Shown one piece after another: positions 11,066-23,501 of a stretch of 64,000 bases of DNA. Position numbers and translations under genes: made by a program. Location: assembly GCF_000220395.1 (NCBI RefSeq), contig NW_004086434.1:62001-126000 (forward strand). Direction: 5' to 3'. Origin of the DNA: Ichthyophthirius multifiliis (lineage: Eukaryota; Ciliophora; Oligohymenophorea; Hymenostomatida). Below the pieces are notes generated by a model, which saw only the letters and a program-made list of their open reading frames with translations, was not told where the DNA came from and searched no databases. Numbering within the stretch: position 1 is the stretch's first letter; each line of letters begins with the position of its first letter.

Positions 11066-12474
11066 ATGAGTTATTTATTAACAACAGAAAAAATATATGA
11101 TTCTTTAAATTCAAGAACTAATCTTTAGTAAATTAATGAAAGTATTATCCAAAAATAGCCAAATAAATATCGAAAAACCTTAGCAATAATAACATTAGAA
11201 ATATGTAATGGCTAATATGATAAAATAATAGTCAAAGATGGTGATGATATTCAATATTTAGCTGATTAATTTTGTTATGAACATAATTTAGATGATGAAT
11301 GTAAAGAATATATTATTCAAAATATTTAATAAGAATTAGATAAAAAAACTAACAAAAAAGGATAAAAACACATAATGAATCACCGAAATTTCCAATTTAA
11401 GTAAAAGAATAAGAAACTTGTTTTTATAAAAATAACGATTAGATTTTTTTAAAAAAAGTGTAAAATAGAATTTATTAACCGAGTTTCGGGTAATATGCTA
11501 TTGAAGAAAATAATTATTTAAAAGAAGAAAAAATTGAAACGGAAGAAATAATTGAAAATTAAAATGAATAAAATACATATTTTATTAATATTTCGAATAT
11601 TACTTCTGTTATGGATGAAAATTATGATTTATAATAATCAAAAGATTAAATTTAAAGTAGTTTTAATGAAAGTAAAAATATGAATTTAGATAAAAAAGAT
11701 TAAAATATAAAAAATTTGTAAGATTAAGAAGAATAATAAGAATAGAAATTCGAAAAAACATAAAAGTTAGAAGAATATAATCTATAAAAAAGAAGAAAAA
11801 ATATTGATTATGGAAATAAAAGTGAAGCATAAAAATCTTATGAATTATGGTAAAATATTTTAAAAGAAAAAAATTAAACAAAAATAAATGATTAAATAAA
11901 AAACATTTAACTCTATAAAAATAATATTTCAATTAATAATAAAAAGAATAATAATAATAAAAAAAATGATAATAAAAATTAAATTAATTCAATTAAAAAA
12001 AATGATAATAAAAATATAAATAATGATAATAAAAACATAATAAATAATAATAACAATATTAATAAAAGTAGTAACAATATAATTAAAAATAATAATAATA
12101 ATATTAATAATAATAATAATGAAAATATTATTTTTAAAAATAAATAAACCTATAATTTAGATTTTATTTAATATGTTTTTTATTAATTGGATAGTAATAA
12201 AGATGGATTTATTAATACTAAAGATATCCAAAAGTCTAAAATGCCTTTCGGAATTTATTAGGTCATTTAAATTGCATTAGTTGAGATATAGAATAAATAA
12301 TTAAACCTTAATTATACATAGTTCAGGCAAATGTTATATACACTAGGTTTATTTGAATAATTAAAAGATTGTATAAGTTAATTGTCCATTTAAGAATTTT
12401 AATCTGAATGTGGGTATTCTACAAAAAGTAGTTCAAATTCTAATTAAATGTTTGATTAAATTAATTTATATTGA
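11066..12474 (+). CDS. EF-hand calcium-binding protein with conserved ciliate N-terminal module
   Basis: About 469 residues after allowing for one missing base in an A-run at about 11350-11366; the raw length is two modulo three, which fits one missing base. The N-terminus has ITLEICNGQYDKIIVKDGDD then LADQFCYEHNL, a short ubiquitin-like/beta module seen in ciliate EF-hand and cytoskeletal proteins that I know only as a conserved motif. A middle block (SPKFPIQVKEQ ... QPSFGQYAIEENNY) leads into an Asn/Lys-rich low-complexity linker. Near the C-terminus a canonical EF-hand loop, DSNKDGFINTKD, sits in FYQLDSNKDGFINTKDI, so this is a probable Ca2+ binder; a second helix pair follows. No introns are needed. 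The start is the first ATG and the stop TGA 12472-12474. Cytoplasmic or cortical location is inferred. Confidence 0.8.
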
Positions 12475-12954
12475 ATTTATTTTTTAATTCGTTAATTTTG
12501 TATGTAAGTTTTTTGTTTTATTTTGTTTTGATATATAGCATTATTTTTTTTATTTTTCTTTTAATTATACATAAAAAAAGTTATAAATAATTAAATTAAT
12601 TTAAATAATATTTATTAATTTATTTAATTTTTTTTATTTATCTTAAATATATATAAATAATCTCTATAATTATTTTTTTTAAAATTATTTTATATAAAAT
12701 TTATTAATAATATTAAATATTTAAAATATAATAATAAAGAAATCAAATATTTTAGAAATACAACAAAAATATATATTTTTTTTATAAATTAATATATTAT
12801 TTATAAGTTCTTTAAAATATGATCACATAATAATTAATATTTAAAATGGTATAAAAAAATAACAACAATAAGGTATTTGTTATTTTTTAAGTAAAAAAAT
12901 AATAAAAACACTAATAAGATTAAGAAAAAATATAATGAAATAAATAAAAAAGTA
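12475..12954. other. Convergent intergenic spacer
   Basis: About 480 nt between the 3' ends of two converging genes. A/T-rich and without recognisable genes; it must contain both polyadenylation regions, but no site is distinctive. Confidence 0.6.
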
Positions 12955-15900
12955 TCAAACAGTAATATTTTATAATTATCTTTCCACTAACTACTTATAA
13001 ATTCCATTTAGTTCAATTAATGATTTATGATTTCCGATTTCTACTACTTAACCATTTTTTAATACAATAATCTTCTCACAATTAGACACTGTACTAAGTC
13101 TATGTGCAATAATAATAATAGTCATATCTTTTTATTAATTCATTAACATATCAATTGCTTATTATACTTAAAATTCACTTTCTGCATCTAAAGCACTAGT
13201 CGCTTCGTCAAATATCAAAATTTTTGGTTTTAAAATTAATGCTCTTGCTATTGCAATTCTTTGTTTTTATCCACCGGATAATTTAGTACCTTATTCTCCT
13301 ACTAAACTTTTATATTATAAAGGAAATTATTAATTATCATATATAAATTCATATGCATTAGCTAATTTACATACATAGTCTAAATTTTCTATTGTATAAG
13401 ATTATTTTAAACCATAAGTAATGTTTTCTTCTACTGTCCCCGAAAAAAGTAAAGGCTCCTAACTTACGTATCCAATGTTTTATCTCAAAAAATTCAACTC
13501 AATGTCTTTAATATTGTGCCCATCGATTCGTTATTGTGCCTTGTTTGGCATCGTAAAAGCGCTCAATTAGTCTAATTATGGTTGATTTTCCACTACCACT
13601 AGGACCTACGAGGGCTATGCGTTCTCCAGGGTTTATTTATAGGTTGAAGTTTTCTAATACTTTTATATTTTTTTAATATTTATAATAAAATGCGACTTAA
13701 TTGAATTAAATTCTTCCTATTTTTTTATTTATTTTTTAAATTAAATTTTAGTTTTTTTACCAACAAAATCATATACTAATCCTCCTTATAAACGCATTTT
13801 GGGTTTCTTGTCCATTAATTTAAATAACTTAGTAGTAGCTCCTGAAGCAGTGACTATTTTTGTGAAAGAAGAGGAGATTGATGAGGTTGAACTTGCTAAA
13901 GAACCTGTATATAGAATTACTGAAACTAATTGTCCTGAAGTTAAATTGTTCACAGATAATACTAAATAACCTCCATACCATAAAACACCTAAGGTAGCCA
14001 AATTACTGACTAGAGAATTAATTCCATTATAAAGACCACAAGATATGCTTTTTTTATAACCTATTTAATATAGTTTTTAAATTGTAGTGGCAAATTTAGA
14101 GACTTCTTTATTTTCGGTACAAAATGCTTTAATTGTTTTAATATTTTAAAAGCATTCTTAGGCATTAGCATTAGTTTTTGCACAATAATCTTAGTATTTT
14201 TTTGTTAATTACTTAAGATATTTTCCATAAACTCCGGAAGTTACTAAAAAAATAGGAACAACAACCGAAAGAATAAAAAATAAAGAAGGACTAATTAAAA
14301 ACAACATTATTACATTTCCTAAACATACTAATATATTTCTTAATGAAGTTGATATATTTCCTGATACAGCAGATTTAAGAGTCACTAAAATAATTTATAT
14401 ATAAATATAAAATAAATATATTAATAAAATTAATATTTTTAAATGTATATTTATATATTAATAATTTATTTAAAAAATATATGATATTATATTAAATATT
14501 TTATATAATTATTTACACACATATAAATATTTTAATATTTATTTAAATAATGATATATATTATATTTTATTATTTTTTACATATATCAGAACTTAATCTG
14601 CTTACAAGTTTACCAGAAAGCTATTTATCATGAAACGATACATCATTATATATGAATGATTAAAAACAGTCAATTTTTAAGTTTCTTATAATACGCTCGC
14701 CTATTAGATTGAAAATAAATGTCCTAAAAAACAAACTAATAGAATTTAGTGTAAATACGAAAATCGCCCAAAAAGCAGTTTCGTTTAACATTTGTAAATT
14801 TCTTTCTTTTATAGTCGCGTCTAGAAGTTTTCCGGATATTTAAGGGATATATACTTATGATACAGACTATAATATTACAAATATATAGCCTAAAATTGTT
14901 AATTTTGATTCTTTTTAGGCGTATTAAAGCATTCGTTTGTAGTTTCCCCATTCAAATTTTTTATTTTTTTTGGCTTTTTTTTTTTTTTAATTATCAGTAT
15001 TTTCATCTTATTTTTAATTATTTTCTGTTTCTTCAATTTTTTCATCATTTTTTTTAATGTCTTCAACTTTTTTAATATCATCATCTTTAAAAGAAGAAGG
15101 TGTTTCCAGATTTTCTATATTTTTTTTATTTTTTATAGAGCTTTCTTTTTTAAGGAGAAGATTAGATAGTCTTCTTTAAGTAATTATTTCCTCAATATTA
15201 TTTTATGGAATTTTATTCAAAGAAGAATTTTAAATATCGAAACTTTTTTCATTTTAGGATGCCTTTCGGGAAGTAATTAATTATTCTTTCATATTTTCAT
15301 CTTTTTGATATATATAAGGAATTATATATATTTTTTTTATTTATTTATTTAAGTATTACTTTAGAAAAATTCAAGTTCATTATCTATTAAAGAATTACTT
15401 TCATTATCATTTATATTTTTGGTTATATTTTTATTTTATTAGGAATCTTATGAATTTTCTTCTTCCTCTTCTTCTTCTTCTTCTAATTCGGGTTAATTTT
15501 CTGTTTCTTAGTAATAATTATTATACTGAAAAAATTTTGGATAATTTTCCTATTCACTAGATTCAGGTTATAAGCGGCCAGTTTTTTATATTTCGCTTTG
15601 ATTTATTATTTAAACTCTTTTTTTTAATTCTTTTTCATCAAATTCCTCTTCTTCAGAGCCAACACTACTGGTACTTTTTTCGCCGGTTTTTTATTATATT
15701 TTTAGTTTGTCTCTGATCTATTAAAGATCAATATTTTATTCTCGGTATTCTTCTTATTCATCTTCTTCTTAAACGACTTCATTGCATATATGGGTTTCGG
15801 AATCTTAGCTTTTTAAGATTTATTTTTAAGTTATTTCTGTTTCTTAGTTTAATTGTTGTTCTTTTTATAATTCACCGTTTTCATCTAGGTCTTCTTCTAA

Positions 15901-15971
15901 TAATATTGAAGGCAATTCTAAACCATCTTCACGGAATTTTTTCTTTAATTTTTTTTTAATTCTTTTTTCAT
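12955..15971 (-). CDS. ABC transporter, ABCB half-transporter type
   Basis: About 905 residues. Introns at 15301-15359, 14385-14580 (196 nt, long for this window) and 13717-13760. A 330-residue acidic/Lys-rich cytosolic N-terminus is unusual for the family. One type-1 ABC transmembrane domain follows (from [20 protein letters not shown] to [15 protein letters not shown]), then one nucleotide-binding domain with Walker [10 protein letters not shown], signature LSGGQKQR, Walker [13 protein letters not shown] and H-loop IAHRLSTV. That gives one TMD-NBD half, which would dimerise as in ABCB7/8/10. ATP-driven export from an organelle or vesicle is inferred; substrate unknown. Two frame changes are present: a run of nine A near the start (15949-15957 on the + strand) where ten are needed, and one extra base at about 13527, just after GTI and before [11 protein letters not shown]. 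They cancel in length. All catalytic motifs are otherwise intact. Confidence 0.9.
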
Positions 15972-16410
15972 AATTTTTTATGTGTATAATTTTTTATATT
16001 ATAAATATATATTATTTTAATTTTAATTTTTATTTTTCTTTAATTTTCTTCTTTATTAATGTTTATTTTTTTTTGCTAAAAATAAACCAGATTAATGTAT
16101 TACAATATATTCGTAATATTTTGATTTACCATAAAATATTATATATGTAACAAATAATTAAAAAAATAAAAAATCATATTATTTCATTATTCATTTTAAT
16201 AAAATATAAATATTTTTTTTTAAAAAAAGATAATATGTAAAAATAATTTTAAATATATTATTAAATTAAATATTCCAGAAAAAAAAAAATTAAAAAAATA
16301 ATAAAAAAAAAAATTCAAGTTTATATTATATTCTAAATTTAAGAAAAAAAATAATTTAATTTTGATAATTAAAAAATAAATTTTATGAAAGAATTAATAA
16401 TAAATATATA

Positions 16411-16453
<43 letters not shown>

Positions 16454-18135
16454 TATATTAAATATTATAATAAGAATAAATTTATATTTTTATCATTTTA
16501 TATAAATTACTTACCTTTGATTATATTAAAACATATTTTAAAAATTAATATTTCATAATTTATTTATAAATTATATTTATAATAATAAATATATATTAGA
16601 GAATAATTTTTTAAAATTAAATAGTATATTTACCTTTTAATCCCCATTTATGGTTAAAAAAGAATTAAGATTTTAAATAAATAAAATCTTAAAATTTAAA
16701 GTTTTTGAATTTAAATTTATATATTAATTATGTTGAATAACTCTTTTTATTATTAGAGTTTTAATTAAAAGATTATAAAAAATATTAATTCATTATTTTA
16801 TTATATATATTATCTATTTAATAAAATTATTTCAATGTTAAAGTAATTCTATTTATATTAATGTTATACATTATTTACTTTAAGAATATATATAAAAAAT
16901 AAAATTAATTAATGAATTTAATTTAAACATGCCAATTTAAAATATATTACAAATATTTTTAAATAGATTTTTAAATTATTTTTGAAAAATATAATATTAT
17001 TATATGATTTATCTAATTATAATAATATAATTAAAATTTTGATTATCATTTAAACTAATATAACTTATATTTTAAAAATATATTTTTCGGCAAAGCTATA
17101 AATTATTATAATAAATGATCAATATAAAATGTAAATTTAAAAATAATACTTTTTTTAATAGAAAATTTATTTTGTAATATATATTTTTAATATTAATATT
17201 ATATTTTAGATATATATATATATATAAAAAAAAATTTTTACAATTATTTAATTTTTTATTTAAAAAATTGATGAAATTCTTTAAAAATTTATAAAATTAT
17301 TTACATTTATTATTATTTTATATTTTTATTTTTTTAATAAACTTTTTAAATATATAAAATTATTTTCAATATATACTTAAATATTCATTTGCTAGATTAT
17401 ATTAATAATTGTAAGAATTTATTTAGTCATATTAAATTTATTCAACTATATTTAAAAAAAAACACATAGAAGGATTTTTACATTTTTTAGAGGTATATAT
17501 TAAGTTAATAAATTTGTTTCATTCAATAATCTTTAATTATTGTTAAAAAGCCAAAATGATTCCTTTTTTAGATTAAATAACTTTAAAAACTACAAATGCA
17601 ATTTTTTTTTATCTATATTAAACTTTATTAAACAATAATATGAATTAATTAGCAATTTTTTAATATCATAATGATTTAATTAATTATATTATTAAACATA
17701 AAAATTATATTAAGTAAACCAAATATTTATAATAAGATTTATAATAAGTTTAAGAAAAAATATAATAGAATAATTAATTTATTATCAAATAGAAAAATTA
17801 ATTTTTTTAATATCTTTTTTATGCATATTTAAATTAATTAGATATATAAAATTAGTATTTTAATAGAAATAAATGTATTTTTATCATATAACATACTTTT
17901 TGTAGAAAAATTAGTATTTCAAACAGAATAAAAATATTTTTTATTATTTTTTTAATATTATTATCATTTGAATTTTTTTTTTTTATAAATATATTATTTT
18001 ATTTAAATATTTAAATAATATATGAAATTACTTATAATTAATAATATCTAAAAAAATAATAAAAAAAACATAAAAAAAAAATTATTAATATATTTTGTAT
18101 ATAATAAAAAATAATAAAATATATTTTTAACAAAT
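15972..18135. other. 2.2-kb divergent AT-rich spacer
   Basis: Divergent spacer between the ABC transporter and the Rab gene. Dominated by A/T with the (TAA)n tract at 16410. I found no supported open frame with normal codon use. Both promoters must lie here, unmarked. Confidence 0.55.
16410..16452. repeat. (TAA)n microsatellite
   Basis: About 14 uninterrupted AAT/TAA trinucleotide units in non-coding sequence. Confidence 0.9.
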
Positions 18136-18993
18136 ATGACTGATTAAAGCATAAGCAAATAAGTTAGAAAATACAAATTAGTATTTATTGGAGATTAATC
18201 AGTTGGAAAGTCTTCAATAATAAATCGTTTTATGTATGATAACTTTACTGGTACATAGCAAGTAATTATTATAAGTAAAAAGAACATTTAATAAATTAAA
18301 AAATAAAACTGTTTTAAAAAAGCCAACAGTTGGTATTGATTTTGTTGCTAAAACTCTCCATTTAGAAAATAAAACAATTCGCTTGTAATTATGGGATACT
18401 GCTGGATAAGAAAGATTTAGAAGTTTAATACCATCTTATATAAGAGATTCTGATGCAGGAATAATTGTATATGATACAACTAGTAAAAATAAATAAAATT
18501 AATTATAAGAAATCTGTATTTTTTTTTTTTATTTTTAAGATTTATCATCTTTCCAAAATTTAAATAAATGGCTAGATTATGTTAGAGAAGAAAGAGGAAA
18601 AGATGTTTTGATTGTTTTATTAGCAAATAAAATAGATTTAGCAGATTAAAGGTATATTTATTAAATAAATATATTTCTTTATTTGAAAAAATAAATAAAA
18701 TAAATTTATAAAAAAAAAGACAAGTATCAACTGAAGATGGAAATAAGTTTGCAACTGAATAAGGTTTGTTATTTTTCGAAGTTTCAGCAAAAGATGGAAA
18801 TAATATTTAAAATGTTTTTAAATAAATTTCTTATAGTTTGTTAAGTTCAGATAAATAAGATATTACAGTCGGAGACAATCCTAATAATAATAATATATAA
18901 TAAAAATAGCAAAATATAGGAGGAAATATATAATTAACAGGAAATAATAAACCACTTGATAGATTAAAAGAAGAAAATAAAAAATGTTGCTGA
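18136..18993 (+). CDS. RAB6: Rab6-like small GTPase
   Basis: 223 residues from four exons; introns 18262-18322, 18483-18539, 18652-18719; exon sum is exactly 224 codons. G1 GDQSVGKSS, switch I PTVGIDFVAKTL, G3 WDTAGQERF, G4 as NKIDL in LLANKIDLADQ, G5 SAKDG. The segment RFRSLIPSYIRDS is characteristic of Rab6, which directs retrograde Golgi-to-ER and Golgi vesicle traffic. The C-terminus ends KKCC, a double-Cys geranylgeranylation signal, so it is membrane-anchored. The tail has a short Asn run. All nucleotide-binding residues are present (Gln of DTAGQ is encoded by TAA), so it should be an active switch. Start and stop are unambiguous. Confidence 0.92.
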
Positions 18994-19870
18994 TTATAAA
19001 AAACATATATATAAATATATAAATATGTATATATAAAATATATATTTATATTTTTTATTTTATATTATTATAGAGATTTATATATATATATTTATATTAG
19101 AAAATAATTTTTGTTATTATTTTTAAAATCTCTAATTTATATTAATATTTATTTCTATATAAATTTTAATTTATTATTTTACATATAAATTAAAATAGAT
19201 TAATGAAAACATATATTGTATTTAAAATAAAAATAAATAAATATATATAAAAATTAATATTTTTTATTATGCTATTATATTTATATATAAATTTATATTT
19301 TTTTTTTATTATTTATGTTTATATAAATTATAAATGTAACTTAAATAATAAATAAAAAATTAATAATAAATATAATTATACTTTATTTAATTATTTAATT
19401 TATATAATAAATATATTTTTAATTTTATATATATAATTTAAATAATTTATATAGCATAATTACAATAATTTTATGGTTAATTTATAGAATATTCGATGCT
19501 TTAATTTTAATATTCATTATTTTTATCTATTATATCTCTATATATTTTTATATTATTATTATTTTATAGATAAATTAAAATATAATAATAAAAGATATAT
19601 ATTATTTATTTTTAATCAAAACAAATAAATATATACAAAAATTATTGTAATATTTTTTTATTTTTTTTTAATTATGTTATTATATTATATATATATATAT
19701 ATAAATTTATTTATTTTTAATTTTATTATATTATATAATTAGTAAACTATACATAATAATAAAATAAATAAAAAATATTAATATTATACCTTATTAAATT
19801 AAATAATTTATATATTTTATATAATAAATATATATTTTAAATATTATATATATATAATTTAAAAAATTAA
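18994..19870. other. Convergent spacer carrying a copy of the next gene's 3' end
   Basis: A/T-rich spacer between the converging Rab and TOG genes. Nearly all of it is unremarkable except a second copy of the TOG gene's terminal exon and flank (separate repeat entry). Confidence 0.6.
19440..19530 (-). repeat. Duplicated 3' end of the TOG gene (decayed copy)
   Basis: About 60 nt including AGAATATTCGATGCTTTAAT match 19870-19950 at an offset of about 421 nt, and the weaker match of flanking T/A tracts suggests a duplicated unit of roughly 420 nt. On the minus strand the copy encodes the same QSIEYSINQP segment as the true C-terminus, but lacks its YSEYA-stop ending. Confidence 0.75.
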
Positions 19871-21830
19871 GTCAAGCATATTCAGAATAATTATATGGTT
19901 AATTTATAGAATATTCGATGCTTTAATTTTAATATTCATTATCATTATCTATATATTCGCTTTATTTTATACTTTCATGATCTTAATTATTATAATTTTA
20001 TTCTTCCTAATATTATAGTTTATTTTATAAATGATTATCATTTTTTTCTTATATTTCAGTTTATATTTTTTAAATATACTTTTCTAAGTACTATAGGAAA
20101 ATATTCTTATTATTTTCATGTTTAATAAAATCAATAAATTCACTTGCTTTTTCTACATCTAATTAAGAAATTAAATCTGAAAAATTTTTAAGGCATCTAA
20201 AAATAAATTCTAAATCTTTTAAGCATGGTAAACTATCCTTTTTTAAAAAAAATAAATTATTTGCATTGCTTTTTTATTTTTTACTATTAAATTTTCAGGT
20301 TTATGAATTTTAAAGAATTTATATATTTAGTTTAGAATTTAAAAAACTCCTAATTATAAATTATTTTAAATAACTTTTTCTATACATTTAATAATTAATC
20401 TGAATAACATTTTTTAATCTTTTTTTTTAAATAAATTATATATATATATTTTTGTTTAATTTACTTTTGGAATATTAAATATTTAAATCTTTAGGAATCT
20501 ATTCTGTTAATATTTATATTCCGCAAACAATAACTAATGTTGGTGGTTTAGAACAAATAATAGAATCCAAAAGAATTTATAATTCCTTAGTCAAATCATT
20601 TTATTAATATTTTCCTTATTCTTTAACTAAAGCTATTTCTTTATAAGTATTTTCTGAAGTACATAATTTTAATACTAATGCAAGAATACATTTATAATTA
20701 AGCTCGGATAAATTAAAAAGAAGTGTTTAGCTCATTATTGATTATTTCAATTCGACAACAGATTATATTTTCTGGCTCACAGAATCAATATTTTAATAGC
20801 TTTACCATATTGTTTCACAAAACTCATCTTCTAAAGAATCACTTGTAATTAACATTTCTTAAATCTAAAAATAATATAAAAATAAAAAATAATTAATATA
20901 TAAATATATATATACATAAATATTTACTTATATATTATATATATATATATATACTTATTATATTATAGTTATTTAATTTCCATCTTAATTTAATACTAAA
21001 TCATTAGGACTGTTTATTAATTATAAAGTCTTTTGCTAATTTTTTTATTCTTGATTTTTTAAATCATTATTTATTTATATTTAATTATTTTATTATTCAT
21101 TTATTAATTACAAATGTTGTATTTGTTATATTTGATTTTAAATTAATTCCTCATATTATTACATTAATTTCATTTTTTTTTAATATTCTTCTTTAAGCGT
21201 ATCAAATTCAGTATTTATTTTAATTATCTCTGATTGTTTTCTAAAAAGTTCTTCCTTAGTTTTTTAATGATTTTCTTTTTCTTCCAAATATTTAATATAA
21301 AATTATGTATTTTTATCTATTTATTAATTATTTATCTTTTAAGCTACACTATAATCAGATAAATTAAGTTTTTCTTCAACATATTCTTTAATTATTGGAG
21401 AAACTGAAAATAAGTTTTTATTATGATTTTCGTTTTTTCTGTTTAAATATCAGAATATATTTCTGTAATATGTACTTTTTATTCATTTGGTACATATTCT
21501 TCATCTAAACCTAATAAATCAACATTTTATAATTATTAAATTTCTTATATTTATTTTGGAGAATTTTAATTTTTAATATTTTTTAATTATTAAGTATTTT
21601 CATCAAATGAATGAGAATAGTCTAACAAATCAAGTTTATTTTTTAATAATTTTGTTTTTTTATTAAATGTTTTATTTTTATTTTTATTTTTAATTAACTA
21701 AATTAAAATGAGATTATTCATTTAAACTTTAATCTAAAATATTTTAATAACATTAATTATGATTATTTTAATTATTTATATTATTCAATTTAGAATGATA
21801 ATTTTAATTATGTAATGATTATTACAATTA

Positions 21831-21892
<62 letters not shown>

Positions 21893-23455
21893 AAATTATT
21901 TGTTTCTAAACTTATATTTATTGTTGAATTATCATTTTAGAAATTAATATTAATAAAATCCAAATAAATTTAATATAATTTCATTGAAGAAATAAGTTCA
22001 GTTTCGAAAATTTTTCTCAACTTTTCATGATTAAATTTCTAATACAGTTTGTTAATTAATTCACTTCCTAATTCATATAAATTAGTTTCACTTAAGCAAT
22101 ATATAATACTTTCTACAAAAAACTATATTTCATTAATTTAAATTTAATCAAAGTTTTATAGAAAATATGTAAATAAATTTATTATTAAGTTCTCACATTA
22201 TTATTTATTTTATTTTAATACCAAAGAAAATATATTCCTATATTATTTTTATATTGTTGTTATTTATATTCCTTTTTCAAATTCTACCAAAAACTACTTT
22301 AATTAATATTTTTATTCTTTATTTTTAAATACTTATCGACATATATATAAGAATGTATAGTTTATAATACACTCTAATACTTAATATTAATTTAATATTG
22401 TATATTTTATATCTAATATAACTTCATAGGCTTAATCACATAAATTCTAATCTTAATAATTTATTTTTGTGAAAAATATTTCTAAAACTTATTTAATTTC
22501 ATCTATTTTTTTTGTATATTTTTTTATTAAAAAAATAAAACATATATTTAATGTTTACACATATTTAAAGTTTTTTAAACTGAATTTAGATCTCTTCCAA
22601 CACCTCTAATCCATTTTTTTCCAGGCGATATATTTTATGATTAAGTATATTAAATTTAATTTAATAAATAATTTTTTACTTATTAAGCTCCAATTTAAAA
22701 ATTAGCTTCTAATTATAACTCAATTTAAGTTACAATAGTAATCAATTGTTAACATTTTTTAGTTTTATAATTGCCTGTAGATTATTAATTTTGTATTTTT
22801 AATTTTAATGAATTTTAAAATGTTTCGAATTCTTCATTTTAATAAATTACCTTTTCTAGCTATTTTAATAAATTTACATTTATTTATTTTTCATATTTAT
22901 CTATTTTTTAAGAAACCCAATTTAAAAAAGGAATCATTTATTGTTTCTCTTCTTCTTTTTAAATTAAACAAAATATATTATATATAGAAATTAATATTTT
23001 TTCAATAGAACAAACAGAGTATAAACTATCAAAATATTCAGTTTATAATTATTATTTATGCTTAATTTAAATTATTATTTCGATTTGTTTTTAACAATTT
23101 TGTTAACTTAAACTAAGAATTTAATTATTTAATAACATTAAAAATTATATTGTAAAATTATTAAGCCTTAAAAATATATTTTATTTTAGTTCATTTTACT
23201 TTATAGAAATTTAAATTTAAAATTACTATATTTTATCAATAATATTATCTTAAATTATATTTAAGTCTTCTTTATCAATATTAGAAAACCAAGAAATAAA
23301 TTCAGTTTAAAATTCTTCAATATTTTAATTTTTAAATGAAATCTACATTAAATTATTTAATTCTTATTAAATAGATAATAATAATAATTAAGTTTGACTT
23401 TTTTAATTAATATCCACATCAAGTAAATTCAATACTTCTTATTTTTGAACATCCA

Positions 23456-23501
<46 letters not shown>

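Noticed and set aside
14736-15084. Three overlapping short frames on both strands
   Set aside because: They overlap the ABC transporter, whose own minus-strand frame through here encodes the [11 protein letters not shown] segment and first membrane helices.
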